NCBI RefSeq assembly: GCF_025264625.1
Contig: NZ_CP093313.1
Span: forward strand, 6,138,001-6,202,000
DNA: 64,000 nucleotides
Reading direction: 5' to 3'
Origin: Occallatibacter riparius
GTDB taxonomy: Bacteria > Acidobacteriota > Terriglobia > Terriglobales > Acidobacteriaceae
This document shows, in pieces, positions 42,569-49,611 of the stretch (position 1 is the first letter of the stretch; each line of letters begins with the position of its first letter). A program made the position numbers and the translations under genes. Under the pieces are notes generated by a model. That model did not search any database, was not told where the DNA came from, and worked only from the letters and a program-made list of their open reading frames with translations.

Positions 42569-42610
42569 GGCCGCGTATCAGCCACTCCGCTGACGCGGCC
42601 TTTGTGCTTT
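42569..42610 (+). terminator. Attenuator-like terminator after leader peptide 1
   Basis: GGCCGCGT (42569-42576) pairs with ACGCGGCC (42593-42600); the inner CAG/CTG can extend the stem. It is followed by TTTGTGCTTT. It lies 28 bases after the first leader stop and well before the receptor gene, as expected for premature termination. Confidence 0.65.
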
Positions 42611-42655
42611 CGGGCCCCGTCCACGGCCACCCCCAACGTGAGCAGCAAGACCCCG

Positions 42656-42730
42656 ATGAGCACGACCTTTATTCAACTCGGCCAGATCGCTTCCGCCGCC
42701 CGGCGGATCGGCTGTTGTTGTTGTCGCTGA
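42656..42730 (+). CDS. Cysteine-rich leader peptide 2 (24 residues)
   Basis: ATG to TGA in 25 codons: MSTTFIQLGQIASAARRIG, then four consecutive cysteine codons (all TGT, 42713-42724), one Arg and stop. No strong ribosome-binding site is seen upstream. The Cys run directly abuts the left arm of a hairpin (42726-42733), so a ribosome paused on these codons would mask it. This is the layout of a codon-run attenuator. Together with leader 1 it makes chance unlikely. Confidence 0.6.
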   Translation: MSTTFIQLGQIASAARRIGCCCCR

Positions 42731-42761
42731 TTTCCCTTTCTTCTCTTCATTCCAAATCAGC
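42726..42761 (+). promoter_or_regulatory. Hairpin abutting the Cys-Cys-Cys-Cys codons
   Basis: GCTGATTT (42726-42733) and AAATCAGC (42754-42761) are perfectly complementary. The left arm contains the leader-2 stop codon. It could form only when ribosomes clear the Cys run, and so could switch downstream events. Confidence 0.5.
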
Positions 42762-42842
42762 CTGAAAGTACCCGCCACTCACACGCGGAACTTGTCAGCA
42801 CATTCCGATTCACCCTTTTTGCAGTCTTAACGGAGGTCTTAC

Positions 42843-45800
42843 GTGATTTCTCTTAGGAAGCTGTATATTCCGGCATTCCTCTTGTCACTCCTGGTTGCCC
42901 TGCCCGCTGCTGCGCAAATCGTCGGAGGCACCATCAGCGGAACCGTGCACGACCCCAGCGGCGCCGCGCTCTCCGGCGCAAGCGTCATTGTCCGCCAGGT
43001 TGAAACCGGCGCAACCCGCACGCTGACCACCTCGCCCGATGGCCGCTTCTACGCCCCGTCCGTCCCCGTCGGTCACTATTCCGTCTCCGTGAAAGCTGAC
43101 GGCTTCGATCCGCAGCAGCGCTCCGGCTTTGACCTCACCGTCGGCCAGAGCCTCTCCGTCGACTTCGTCCTCGGCATCGCCAATGTCGAGCAGCAGGTCG
43201 AAGTCGACGCCGCCGGCGAAGCCATCAACACCAGCACGCAATCCGTCTCCGGCCTCGTCGACGAGCGCCAGGTCAAAGAGCTTCCCCTCAACGGCCGCAG
43301 CTACGACCAACTCATCACCCTCAATCCCGGCACCGTGAACTACACCGGCCAGCGCTCCGGCGGAACCGGCACCTCCAACTCCTCCGTCGGCAACATGTTC
43401 TCCGTCAGCGGCCGCCGCCCTCAGGACAATCTCTTCCTCCTCAACGGCATTGAATACACCGGCGCATCGCTCATCAACGTCACCCCCGGCGGCACCAGCG
43501 GCCAGCTCCTCGGCGTCGATGCCGTAAAGGAATTCAACGTGGTCAGCGACACCTACGGCGCCAGCTATGGCAAGCGCTCGGGCGCGCAGGTCAGCGTCAT
43601 CACCACTTCGGGCACCAACAACCTCCACGGCACCGCATTCGAGTTCATCCGGAACAGCGCCTTTGACGCCCGCAACTACTTCGACCAGGGCGACATCCCC
43701 AACTTCCAGCGCAACCAGTTCGGCGGCTCGCTCGGCGGACCCATCCGCAAGAACAAGCTCTTCCTCTTCGGCAACTACGAAGGCTTCCGCCAGGCCTGGG
43801 GACTCACCGCCGTCACCTTCGTTCCCGACAACCGCGCTCGTCAGGGCTATCTGCCCAACTCCTCCGGCGGCGAAACCTACGTCGGCGTCGATCCCTCCGT
43901 AAAACCTCTGCTCGATCTATGGCCCGTTCAGAACGGCCCCGAGCTCGGCGGCGGAATCGCCAAAGCCTTCAGCAATCCCAAGCAGCATATCCGCGAAGAC
44001 TTCGGCACCGCGCGCGTCGACCACAACATCACCGCCAACGACCTCCTCTTCGGCGTCTACACAATCGACGACAGCTCGGCGAACTCACCCTCCCAAAACC
44101 CGCTCAGCCTCATCGATGAAACCCTCCGCGCGCAGGTCGCCAGCATCCAGGAGCAGCACGTCTTCTCCACCTCCCTGCTCAACACCGCGCGCTTCGGCTA
44201 CTCGCGAGCCAGCTTCTTCTTCACCGGATACTCGCCCATCGATGTCCCCGGCTGGGTCGCCGGCAAGCCCATCGGCACCATCGTCGTGAGCGGCAGCACC
44301 GCATCCAACGGCGCATCGCAGATCACTCAGGCCGGCACCAACACCGGCAGCAACAACGACTCCACCCGCAACCTCTTCACCTTCGACGACCACGTCTACT
44401 GGACCCACGGCAAGCACGAAATCGAATTCGGCGGCTGGATCCAGCGCCAGCAGGCAAACGACATCCTCGCCCAGAACCAGTACGGCCAGGCCTCGTTCGC
44501 CGACCTACAGACCCTCCTTCAGGGCACGGTTAAAACCTTCACCGTCGTGCCTTCGCCCACCAAGCTCGGCTGGCGATCGCTCTTCGGCGCTGTCTTTGTT
44601 GAAGACACCTGGAAGGTTTCGCCGCGCCTTGAACTCCGCGCCGGCTTCCGCTTCGAATCCTCCAACGGCTGGAACGAGTCCCAGGGCCGCGCCTCCAACT
44701 ACGCCATCGTCGACGGCGTCCTCCAGACCGACCCCATCGTTGGCAACTCAGCCCTCAGCAAGAATCGCGCAAAGTTCCTTCCCGAGCCCCGCGTCGGCTT
44801 TGCCTGGAACGTCTGGGGCAACGGCAAAACCGCCGTCCACGGCGGCTTCGGCATCTACAACGGCCTGCTCGACACCCTCAACTATCGCCTCGACCAGACC
44901 GCCCCATTCAACACCACGCAGTCTCTCTCCAACGTCAAGGTCGCAGACCTCCAGATCACCCCCGGCACACCCCCTCCGGCCGGCTCCAAAATCTCGCCCA
45001 GCAACGTGCAGCCCGATCTCAACACCCCCGAAGTCCTCGAGTGGAACCTCCGCATCGAGCAGCAGCTCGCGCCGCGCACGTCGCTCTCCGTCGGCTACGT
45101 CGGCTCGCACAGCTATCACCAGATCCTCTCCGCGGACCTGAACCAGCCAGTCCCCAGCTACACGCCCGACGGCAAGATCTACTATCCCTTCGCGAAGGAC
45201 GCTAAAGGCCCGGCTTTCGCCAATCCCAAGCTCGCCAACACTACCTCGTGGATCTCCCCAGGCGCCGGTCTCTACAGCGGCTTCGTCGCCGACGTCCGCC
45301 GCACCTTCGGCCAGGGATTCCAGATTCGTGGCAACTACACCTGGTCGAAGAATCTCGACAACGGCTCCGCCTGGAATACCAGCGTCAGCGCCAACACCCC
45401 CGCCTATGTCGAGTTCCCGCTGAACCCCAAGCTCGACTGGGGTCCCGGCGCAACCGACATCCGGAACGCCGCCTCCATCAACGCCAGCTACGAGCTTCCC
45501 TTCGGCCCTGGCCACGCCCTGCTCGCCCACGCCACAGGACTCACCCGCTCCGCCGCCACCGGCTGGACCGTCAGCAGCATCATCGCTTCGCAGTCGGGCT
45601 TCCCCTTCACCCCGCAGCTCGGCTATAACCCCACGCTCAACGGCGACACGCGCAACCCCGTCCGCCCCAACTGGAACCCCGACTACCACGGCAAGCTGTA
45701 TCCCAAGACCGCCGCGCAGTGGTTCGATCCCAACGCGTTCCTGCCGCCCACCATCACCTTCGATACCCCCACCTGCGGCAGCAGCAACACCTGCGGCACC

Positions 45801-46067
45801 TACGGCAACGTACGCCGCGACTCGCTCCAAGGCCCCGGCCTCACCACGGTCGACTTCTCGGTATCGAAGAACACCCGCTTCACCGAGCGCACCGGCCTCC
45901 AGTTCCGCGCCGAGTTCTTCAATCTCCTCAACCACACCAACTTCCTCACGCCCAACCCGGTGACCTACACGTCAGCCACGTCGGGAATCTCCCCCACCGC
46001 TGGCGTCATCACCGCAACCTCCACAACCTCGCGCCAGATCCAATTCGGCGCCAAGCTGGAGTTCTAA
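42843..46067 (+). CDS. Oar-like TonB-dependent receptor
   Basis: 1074 residues, GTG start after CGGAGGT. Signal peptide to about residue 24 (LLVALPAAAQ). A carboxypeptidase-regulatory domain covers ~28-110 (GGTISGTVHDPSGAALSGAS; DGRFYAPSVPVGHYSVSVKA). The plug starts near residue 130 with RQVKELPLNGRSYDQLITLNPG and includes DAVKEFNVVSDTYGASYGKRSG. The C-terminal ~800 residues form a 22-strand-type barrel ending in IQFGAKLEF. Such receptors take up carbohydrate, peptide or metal-bearing ligands and abound in acidobacteria. No substrate-specific neighbours are present; the cysteine-rich leader upstream suggests sulfur or metal control. Confidence 0.93.
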   Translation: MISLRKLYIPAFLLSLLVALPAAAQIVGGTISGTVHDPSGAALSGASVIVRQVETGATRTLTTSPDGRFYAPSVPVGHYSVSVKADGFDPQQRSGFDLTVGQSLSVDFVLGIANVEQQVEVDAAGEAINTSTQSVSGLVDERQVKELPLNGRSYDQLITLNPGTVNYTGQRSGGTGTSNSSVGNMFSVSGRRPQDNLFLLNGIEYTGASLINVTPGGTSGQLLGVDAVKEFNVVSDTYGASYGKRSGAQVSVITTSGTNNLHGTAFEFIRNSAFDARNYFDQGDIPNFQRNQFGGSLGGPIRKNKLFLFGNYEGFRQAWGLTAVTFVPDNRARQGYLPNSSGGETYVGVDPSVKPLLDLWPVQNGPELGGGIAKAFSNPKQHIREDFGTARVDHNITANDLLFGVYTIDDSSANSPSQNPLSLIDETLRAQVASIQEQHVFSTSLLNTARFGYSRASFFFTGYSPIDVPGWVAGKPIGTIVVSGSTASNGASQITQAGTNTGSNNDSTRNLFTFDDHVYWTHGKHEIEFGGWIQRQQANDILAQNQYGQASFADLQTLLQGTVKTFTVVPSPTKLGWRSLFGAVFVEDTWKVSPRLELRAGFRFESSNGWNESQGRASNYAIVDGVLQTDPIVGNSALSKNRAKFLPEPRVGFAWNVWGNGKTAVHGGFGIYNGLLDTLNYRLDQTAPFNTTQSLSNVKVADLQITPGTPPPAGSKISPSNVQPDLNTPEVLEWNLRIEQQLAPRTSLSVGYVGSHSYHQILSADLNQPVPSYTPDGKIYYPFAKDAKGPAFANPKLANTTSWISPGAGLYSGFVADVRRTFGQGFQIRGNYTWSKNLDNGSAWNTSVSANTPAYVEFPLNPKLDWGPGATDIRNAASINASYELPFGPGHALLAHATGLTRSAATGWTVSSIIASQSGFPFTPQLGYNPTLNGDTRNPVRPNWNPDYHGKLYPKTAAQWFDPNAFLPPTITFDTPTCGSSNTCGTYGNVRRDSLQGPGLTTVDFSVSKNTRFTERTGLQFRAEFFNLLNHTNFLTPNPVTYTSATSGISPTAGVITATSTTSRQIQFGAKLEF

Positions 46068-46081
46068 CCACCTGCGGTGGG

Positions 46082-46132
46082 GCCAACTGCCTTCGGCCAC
46101 CAGAGCTAAGCTAGTGGCTGAAGTCAGTTGGC
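46082..46132. terminator. Bidirectional terminator after the receptor gene
   Basis: GCCAACTGCCTTCGGCCAC (46082-46100) pairs with the 19 bases at 46114-46132 with two mismatches, around a 13-base loop. It separates convergent genes. Confidence 0.7.
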
Positions 46133-46143
46133 TCTCACTTGAA

Positions 46144-47109
46144 TCAATCGATGGGCACCCTTCTCTTCGGCTGCTCCGGCGGCTCCGAATAATACCCGGC
46201 CTTATATCGAATATTGAACTGCTCCGCCGCCGCCCTCGGCACCGTCACGCTCACGCGATGAAAGCTGATCCCGGGCTCCTGCTTGTGCGGATAGTAGCCG
46301 ATCATGTATTGCGTACGCAGATCGTCGCTGACCTTCGCAAAAGCCTTGTCCAGGCCGCCCTGCTCGGCATAAAAGCTCTTCCCGCCCGTCTGCTCGGCCA
46401 GCGTAATCAGCGCGTGCTCGCCGCCCAGGTCGCGCCCCGCGCTCGCTTCAATCGGCACGTCGATGATCGAGTAGATCATCACTTCCCCGCGCAGCGCATG
46501 CTCCAGCGCGTCGTCATAGGTACTGTTCTTGGCCGTGTCCCCGCCATCGGAAACAATCACCAGCACCTTGCGCCCCTTCTTCGACGCAAGCGAGTCCGAG
46601 GCGGCATAGATCGCGTCGTAAAGCGCTGTCGCATCTCCGCCTTTCAGTGAGTTGAGTCCGTGATCGAGCTGGCCCACCTTGTTCGTAAACGGCACCAGCA
46701 GGTTCACGAAGGTGGCGAACTCGATAAGGCTCATCTGGTCCTGCTCCCGCATCAGCGCATGGATGAACGTCTTCGACGCATCGCGCTCGCGGGTGCGGTC
46801 AATCGCCGTGCTGGCGCTGGTGTCAATCGCCAGAATCAGCGACAGCGGCATCGCCGACTCGCGCTCAAACACCGCAATCTCCTGCGGCCGACCGTCTTCA
46901 AGAATCTTGAAGTCGTCTTTCGTGAGCCCGCCGACAATCGACCCGTTCCGGTCTGTCACGTTGACGAACAAATTCACCAGCTTCGATTCAATCCGAAACG
47001 TCGCGCCCGAATCCTCCTGCGCGCCTGCCGACGGAGCGAGGACCGGCAACAGAACGGCACAGAAGAGCGCCCGCCGAAAAAGCGAAGTTTTGATGGGGCA
47101 GGACTTCAC
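46144..47109 (-). CDS. Secreted VWFA-domain protein
   Basis: About 321 residues from a GTG (VKSCPIKTSLFRR) which opens a signal peptide (LFCAVLLPVLAPSAGAQ). The frame is open another 119 codons upstream, but that part crosses dispersed repeats. The mature protein has the acidobacterial VWFA-related arrangement: KLVNLFVNVTDRNGSIVGGLTKDDFKILEDG, then a VWA domain with MIDAS motif DTSAST and SDGGDT. C-terminal GYYPHKQEPGISFHRVSV closes it. The role is unknown; such proteins are thought to be adhesive or structural. Confidence 0.82.
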   Translation of the reverse strand: MKSCPIKTSLFRRALFCAVLLPVLAPSAGAQEDSGATFRIESKLVNLFVNVTDRNGSIVGGLTKDDFKILEDGRPQEIAVFERESAMPLSLILAIDTSASTAIDRTRERDASKTFIHALMREQDQMSLIEFATFVNLLVPFTNKVGQLDHGLNSLKGGDATALYDAIYAASDSLASKKGRKVLVIVSDGGDTAKNSTYDDALEHALRGEVMIYSIIDVPIEASAGRDLGGEHALITLAEQTGGKSFYAEQGGLDKAFAKVSDDLRTQYMIGYYPHKQEPGISFHRVSVTVPRAAAEQFNIRYKAGYYSEPPEQPKRRVPID

Positions 47110-47389
47110 TGCTTGCTGGAAAAGGCCATTCGGCACAGGTCTTGTATCAGGGGCTGCCTTCAGGCAGCCCACATGCGGCTCTATTCGTTGATCCTGGGCT
47201 TTAGCCCCTGCCAAAGCTGACTCGCTGAAAAGGCCTGATCTCGTTTTTTTCAACAAGCTGTTCGGTCGTGCCGTTAAACCGCCCAGAACAACCGCGGCTT
47301 TAGCCGCTGAGGGAGGGTTTTGCGCTCTCAGCGCAACGCTATCGTTCTGCCCAAAACCACCTGCAGGCGTCCGCCTCTGAGCGAAGGAT
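47110..47389. repeat. Spacer with GGCTTTAGCC-family hairpins
   Basis: GGGGCTGCCTTCAGGCAGCCC near 47150, GGGCTTTAGCCC near 47199 and CGCGGCTTTAGCCGC near 47292 are related hairpins. The stretch overlaps the unsupported N-terminal extension of the VWFA gene and ends at the moaDE stop. Confidence 0.6.
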
Positions 47390-48145
47390 TTACCCATGCG
47401 CCGGCTCCCCGCGCCCAGCCGCAATGTCTTCCGGAAACGGCTCTCCATCGGCCCACACAGCGCCATCCACGAAGGTCTCCTTCTTCCAGATCGGTACCGT
47501 CTTCTTAAGCGTATCGATCAGCCACCGCGAAGCCTCGTAGGCCTGCGCGCGATGCGCCGAAGCCACCACGATCAGCACACTGGTCTCGCCCACCAGCAGC
47601 CGCCCCAGCCGGTGTACGATGACGACCTGGCGCACGCCAAAACGGCTAACGGATTCCTGGGCTAGTTCGCGCATCTGCTTGCCGGCCATCTCCTCATACG
47701 CTTCATAGTCGAGATGAAGCGTTTGGCGCCCGCGCGAGTTGTTCCGCACGATCCCGTCGAACACGACAACCGCGCCGTCCTCGCCCTTCTTGATCGCTTC
47801 GATGATCTCTGCTGATTCGATCGGGACGCGATACAGCGCAGTCGCGGTCCGCAGCCCCTGTCCACGAATGAGGTGTGCAAGGGAAGAAGGATCCGGTTCA
47901 CCGGACCCACCCGATACCGGCGGCAGCAACCCCACCTCATCGCCCTCGCGCAGCATCTGCGCCGCCTGCGCATACTCATGATTCACGCTGACCGCAATGC
48001 TCGCCCACGTCGACGCGGGCACAGCCGCAGGCGCCGCCGCCAGCCGCTCGAGCAGCGTCGCCACCGTCGCGCCCTCAGGCAGTTCCAAGGTGGATGCGCC
48101 GAGCCAGTCTTTCAGGATTCCGAAGGGAAGAACGCGTATTTGCAT
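47390..48145 (-). CDS. Fused MoaD-MoaE molybdopterin synthase
   Basis: 251 residues from MQIRVLPFGILKDWLG. Residues 1-~82 are MoaD-like (ubiquitin fold: ELPEGATVATLLERLAA, VSVNHEYAQAAQMLREGDEVGLLPPVSGG). Residues ~100-245 are MoaE: GAVVVFDGIVRNNSRGRQTLHLDYEAYEEMAGKQM, VVIVHRLGRLLVGETSVLIVVAS and the active-site Lys region VPIWKKETFVDG. MoaD normally uses a free C-terminal Gly-Gly as the sulfur carrier, yet here that Gly-Gly is internal (SGGSGEPD), so cleavage is probably required, as for mycobacterial MoaX. It makes molybdopterin from precursor Z. Confidence 0.9.
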   Translation of the reverse strand: MQIRVLPFGILKDWLGASTLELPEGATVATLLERLAAAPAAVPASTWASIAVSVNHEYAQAAQMLREGDEVGLLPPVSGGSGEPDPSSLAHLIRGQGLRTATALYRVPIESAEIIEAIKKGEDGAVVVFDGIVRNNSRGRQTLHLDYEAYEEMAGKQMRELAQESVSRFGVRQVVIVHRLGRLLVGETSVLIVVASAHRAQAYEASRWLIDTLKKTVPIWKKETFVDGAVWADGEPFPEDIAAGRGEPAHG

Positions 48146-48271
48146 CGAGATAAAGAATAGCGCCTCAACTGACTTAGACGCGCCCGATGGCGTTTCATGT
48201 TCCCGGCGCTCCACCTCCGCCGCGCAACAGGCAGAACCCGCACCATCGCGCACGCTATAATCAGCGAGTTC

Positions 48272-48910
48272 ATGGAGCCGGCTTCCCGCCATCAATGCCT
48301 TATCTACGGGGGTCCGCCGTCACGTCACCTGCCGGCCCTCGCTGCACTCCTGCGCCAAAAACTCCACCAGAACTTCCGCTGCCTCTACTTCAACAGTCCG
48401 CCCATGGTCACAGGCCTGCAGTCCTACCTCGCCGCGGCCGGTCTCGACGTCAACCACGAGCTCAAGAAGGGCAGCCTGCTCCTGTCTTCCGATCAGGGCC
48501 ACCTCGTTGACGGCCTGTTTCACGCCGACACCATGCTTGAAGGGCTCGAGCTCGCCGCCCATCAGGCCCAGTCCGACGGCTACGAGGGCCTGTTTGCCGT
48601 CGGCGACATGACCTGGGAACTCGGCCTCGACCGCGACATCAAAAAGCTCCTTCAGTACGAATGGAAGCTCGAACAGCTCTTCCACCGCTGCCCTGCCCTC
48701 ACCGGCATCTGCATGTATCACTCCGATACGCTTCCCCGTGAGCTGGTCCAGCACGGAACCCTCTCCCACGGCTCCATCTTCGTCAATCAGACGCTCTCCA
48801 TCATCAATCCCTTCCACGTCCACACCGGCGCTCCCCGCCAACCGGTCCAAACCCTCGGCACCGAAGTCGAGGCGTTTTTGTCGAGAGTGATGCCCGAGAC
48901 AATGAGCTAG
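48272..48910 (+). CDS. Stand-alone MEDS-domain sensor protein
   Basis: 212 residues from MEPASRHQCLIYGG. The MEDS (DcmR-type sensory) domain spans nearly the whole protein: CLIYGGPPSRHLPALAALLRQKL, CLYFNSPPMVTGLQSYLAAAGLDV, DGLFHADTMLEGLELAAHQAQSDGYEGLFAVGDMTWEL and the C-terminal CMYHSDTLPRELVQHGTLSHGS. No HTH, kinase or other output domain is present, so it must act through a partner. It is divergent from moaDE. Confidence 0.85.
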   Translation: MEPASRHQCLIYGGPPSRHLPALAALLRQKLHQNFRCLYFNSPPMVTGLQSYLAAAGLDVNHELKKGSLLLSSDQGHLVDGLFHADTMLEGLELAAHQAQSDGYEGLFAVGDMTWELGLDRDIKKLLQYEWKLEQLFHRCPALTGICMYHSDTLPRELVQHGTLSHGSIFVNQTLSIINPFHVHTGAPRQPVQTLGTEVEAFLSRVMPETMS

Positions 48911-49322
48911 CGCGCTGCTGGCTGCCCCAACTCCCGGTTCTAAGGAAACTCTGTCATCCTGAGCACCGGGTGCCCCATCCAAGCTCTGCTTGGGTGGGAG
49001 ATCACCTACTCGCGCCTCCACCATCATCCCGGACTTTCGCGGGAGTGATCTGCATCCTGCCTCCCGTAGGGAGGCATCGAAAATAGCCCAGGCCGGGGTC
49101 CCCAGCGACAGGTCTTCGTCGCTGGGGTGGAGGCCGGAGCGAAGCGACGTCCTGGGACAACGCGGCCTAGCGTGAACCTCCCGACCGAGAACCTGGCGCG
49201 AGCCGTGACCACCATCACAGCCCGGCTTCCCCAAACGCGCTAATCTTTTCATGTCGTGTACCCTGTTCACGATCGTCGCGTCATCTCTGGATCGATTGAG
49301 CCTGTGGTATGAAGTGGGGGGA

Positions 49323-49356
49323 AGTAAACATGCACCGGAAATGCAGCATGTTTACT
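49323..49356. repeat. 11-base-pair inverted repeat in AT-rich spacer
   Basis: AGTAAACATGC (49323-49333) and GCATGTTTACT (49346-49356) are perfectly complementary around a 12-base loop. GTAAAC recurs at 49521. Function unknown; could be an RNA hairpin or a protein-binding site. Confidence 0.55.
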
Positions 49357-49566
49357 AGAGAATTAGCTACCCCTCCCCCTGTTTTTGCTTCTCCGTTTAT
49401 TCGCTTTTCCGGCGGATATTTCGCGCTAAGCACCTGAATAACAGTAAGTTAATCCCGTTATGGTAATCCATATATTCACTTGGCGAAGAAGTGGCGAACC
49501 TCGCAAACTTTAACTCATCAGTAAACAAAAAAGGCTGCTCCGCGCTCCCACATTTTTACTAAACAA

Positions 49567-49592
49567 AAAGGCCGGCAGTTTCGCCGGCCTTT
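49567..49592 (-). terminator. Terminator of lon
   Basis: AAAGGCCGGC (49567-49576) pairs with GCCGGCCTTT (49583-49592). Read on the minus strand the stem is followed by a T-rich tail (TTGTTTAG). It lies 20 bases after the lon stop. Confidence 0.85.
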
Positions 49593-49611
49593 CCTGCACA
49601 TTCTGCTGCGT

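Larger units (their letters stand above)
48911..49611. other. 700-base spacer with repeats and an AT-rich half
   Basis: 48950-49130 holds a CATCCTGAGC fragment, a GTGCCCCATCC repeat and the hairpin CCCCAGCGAC-AGGTCTTC-GTCGCTGGGG near 49099-49126. From about 49240 to 49570 the sequence is AT-richer than its surroundings, and contains the inverted repeat listed separately and the lon terminator. No gene is seen. Confidence 0.6.

Noticed and set aside
42577..42663. Antisense Cys-poor ORF overlapping the leader region (minus strand)
   Set aside because: Longer minus-strand frames (for example 42277-42663) lack ribosome-binding sites and family similarity; the plus-strand Cys ORFs fit promoter and hairpin positions better.
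46144..47466. Longer 440-residue version of the VWFA protein
   Set aside because: The first 119 codons run through GGCTTTAGCC hairpin repeats and would place the signal peptide in mid-protein; the GTG at 47109 is preferred.
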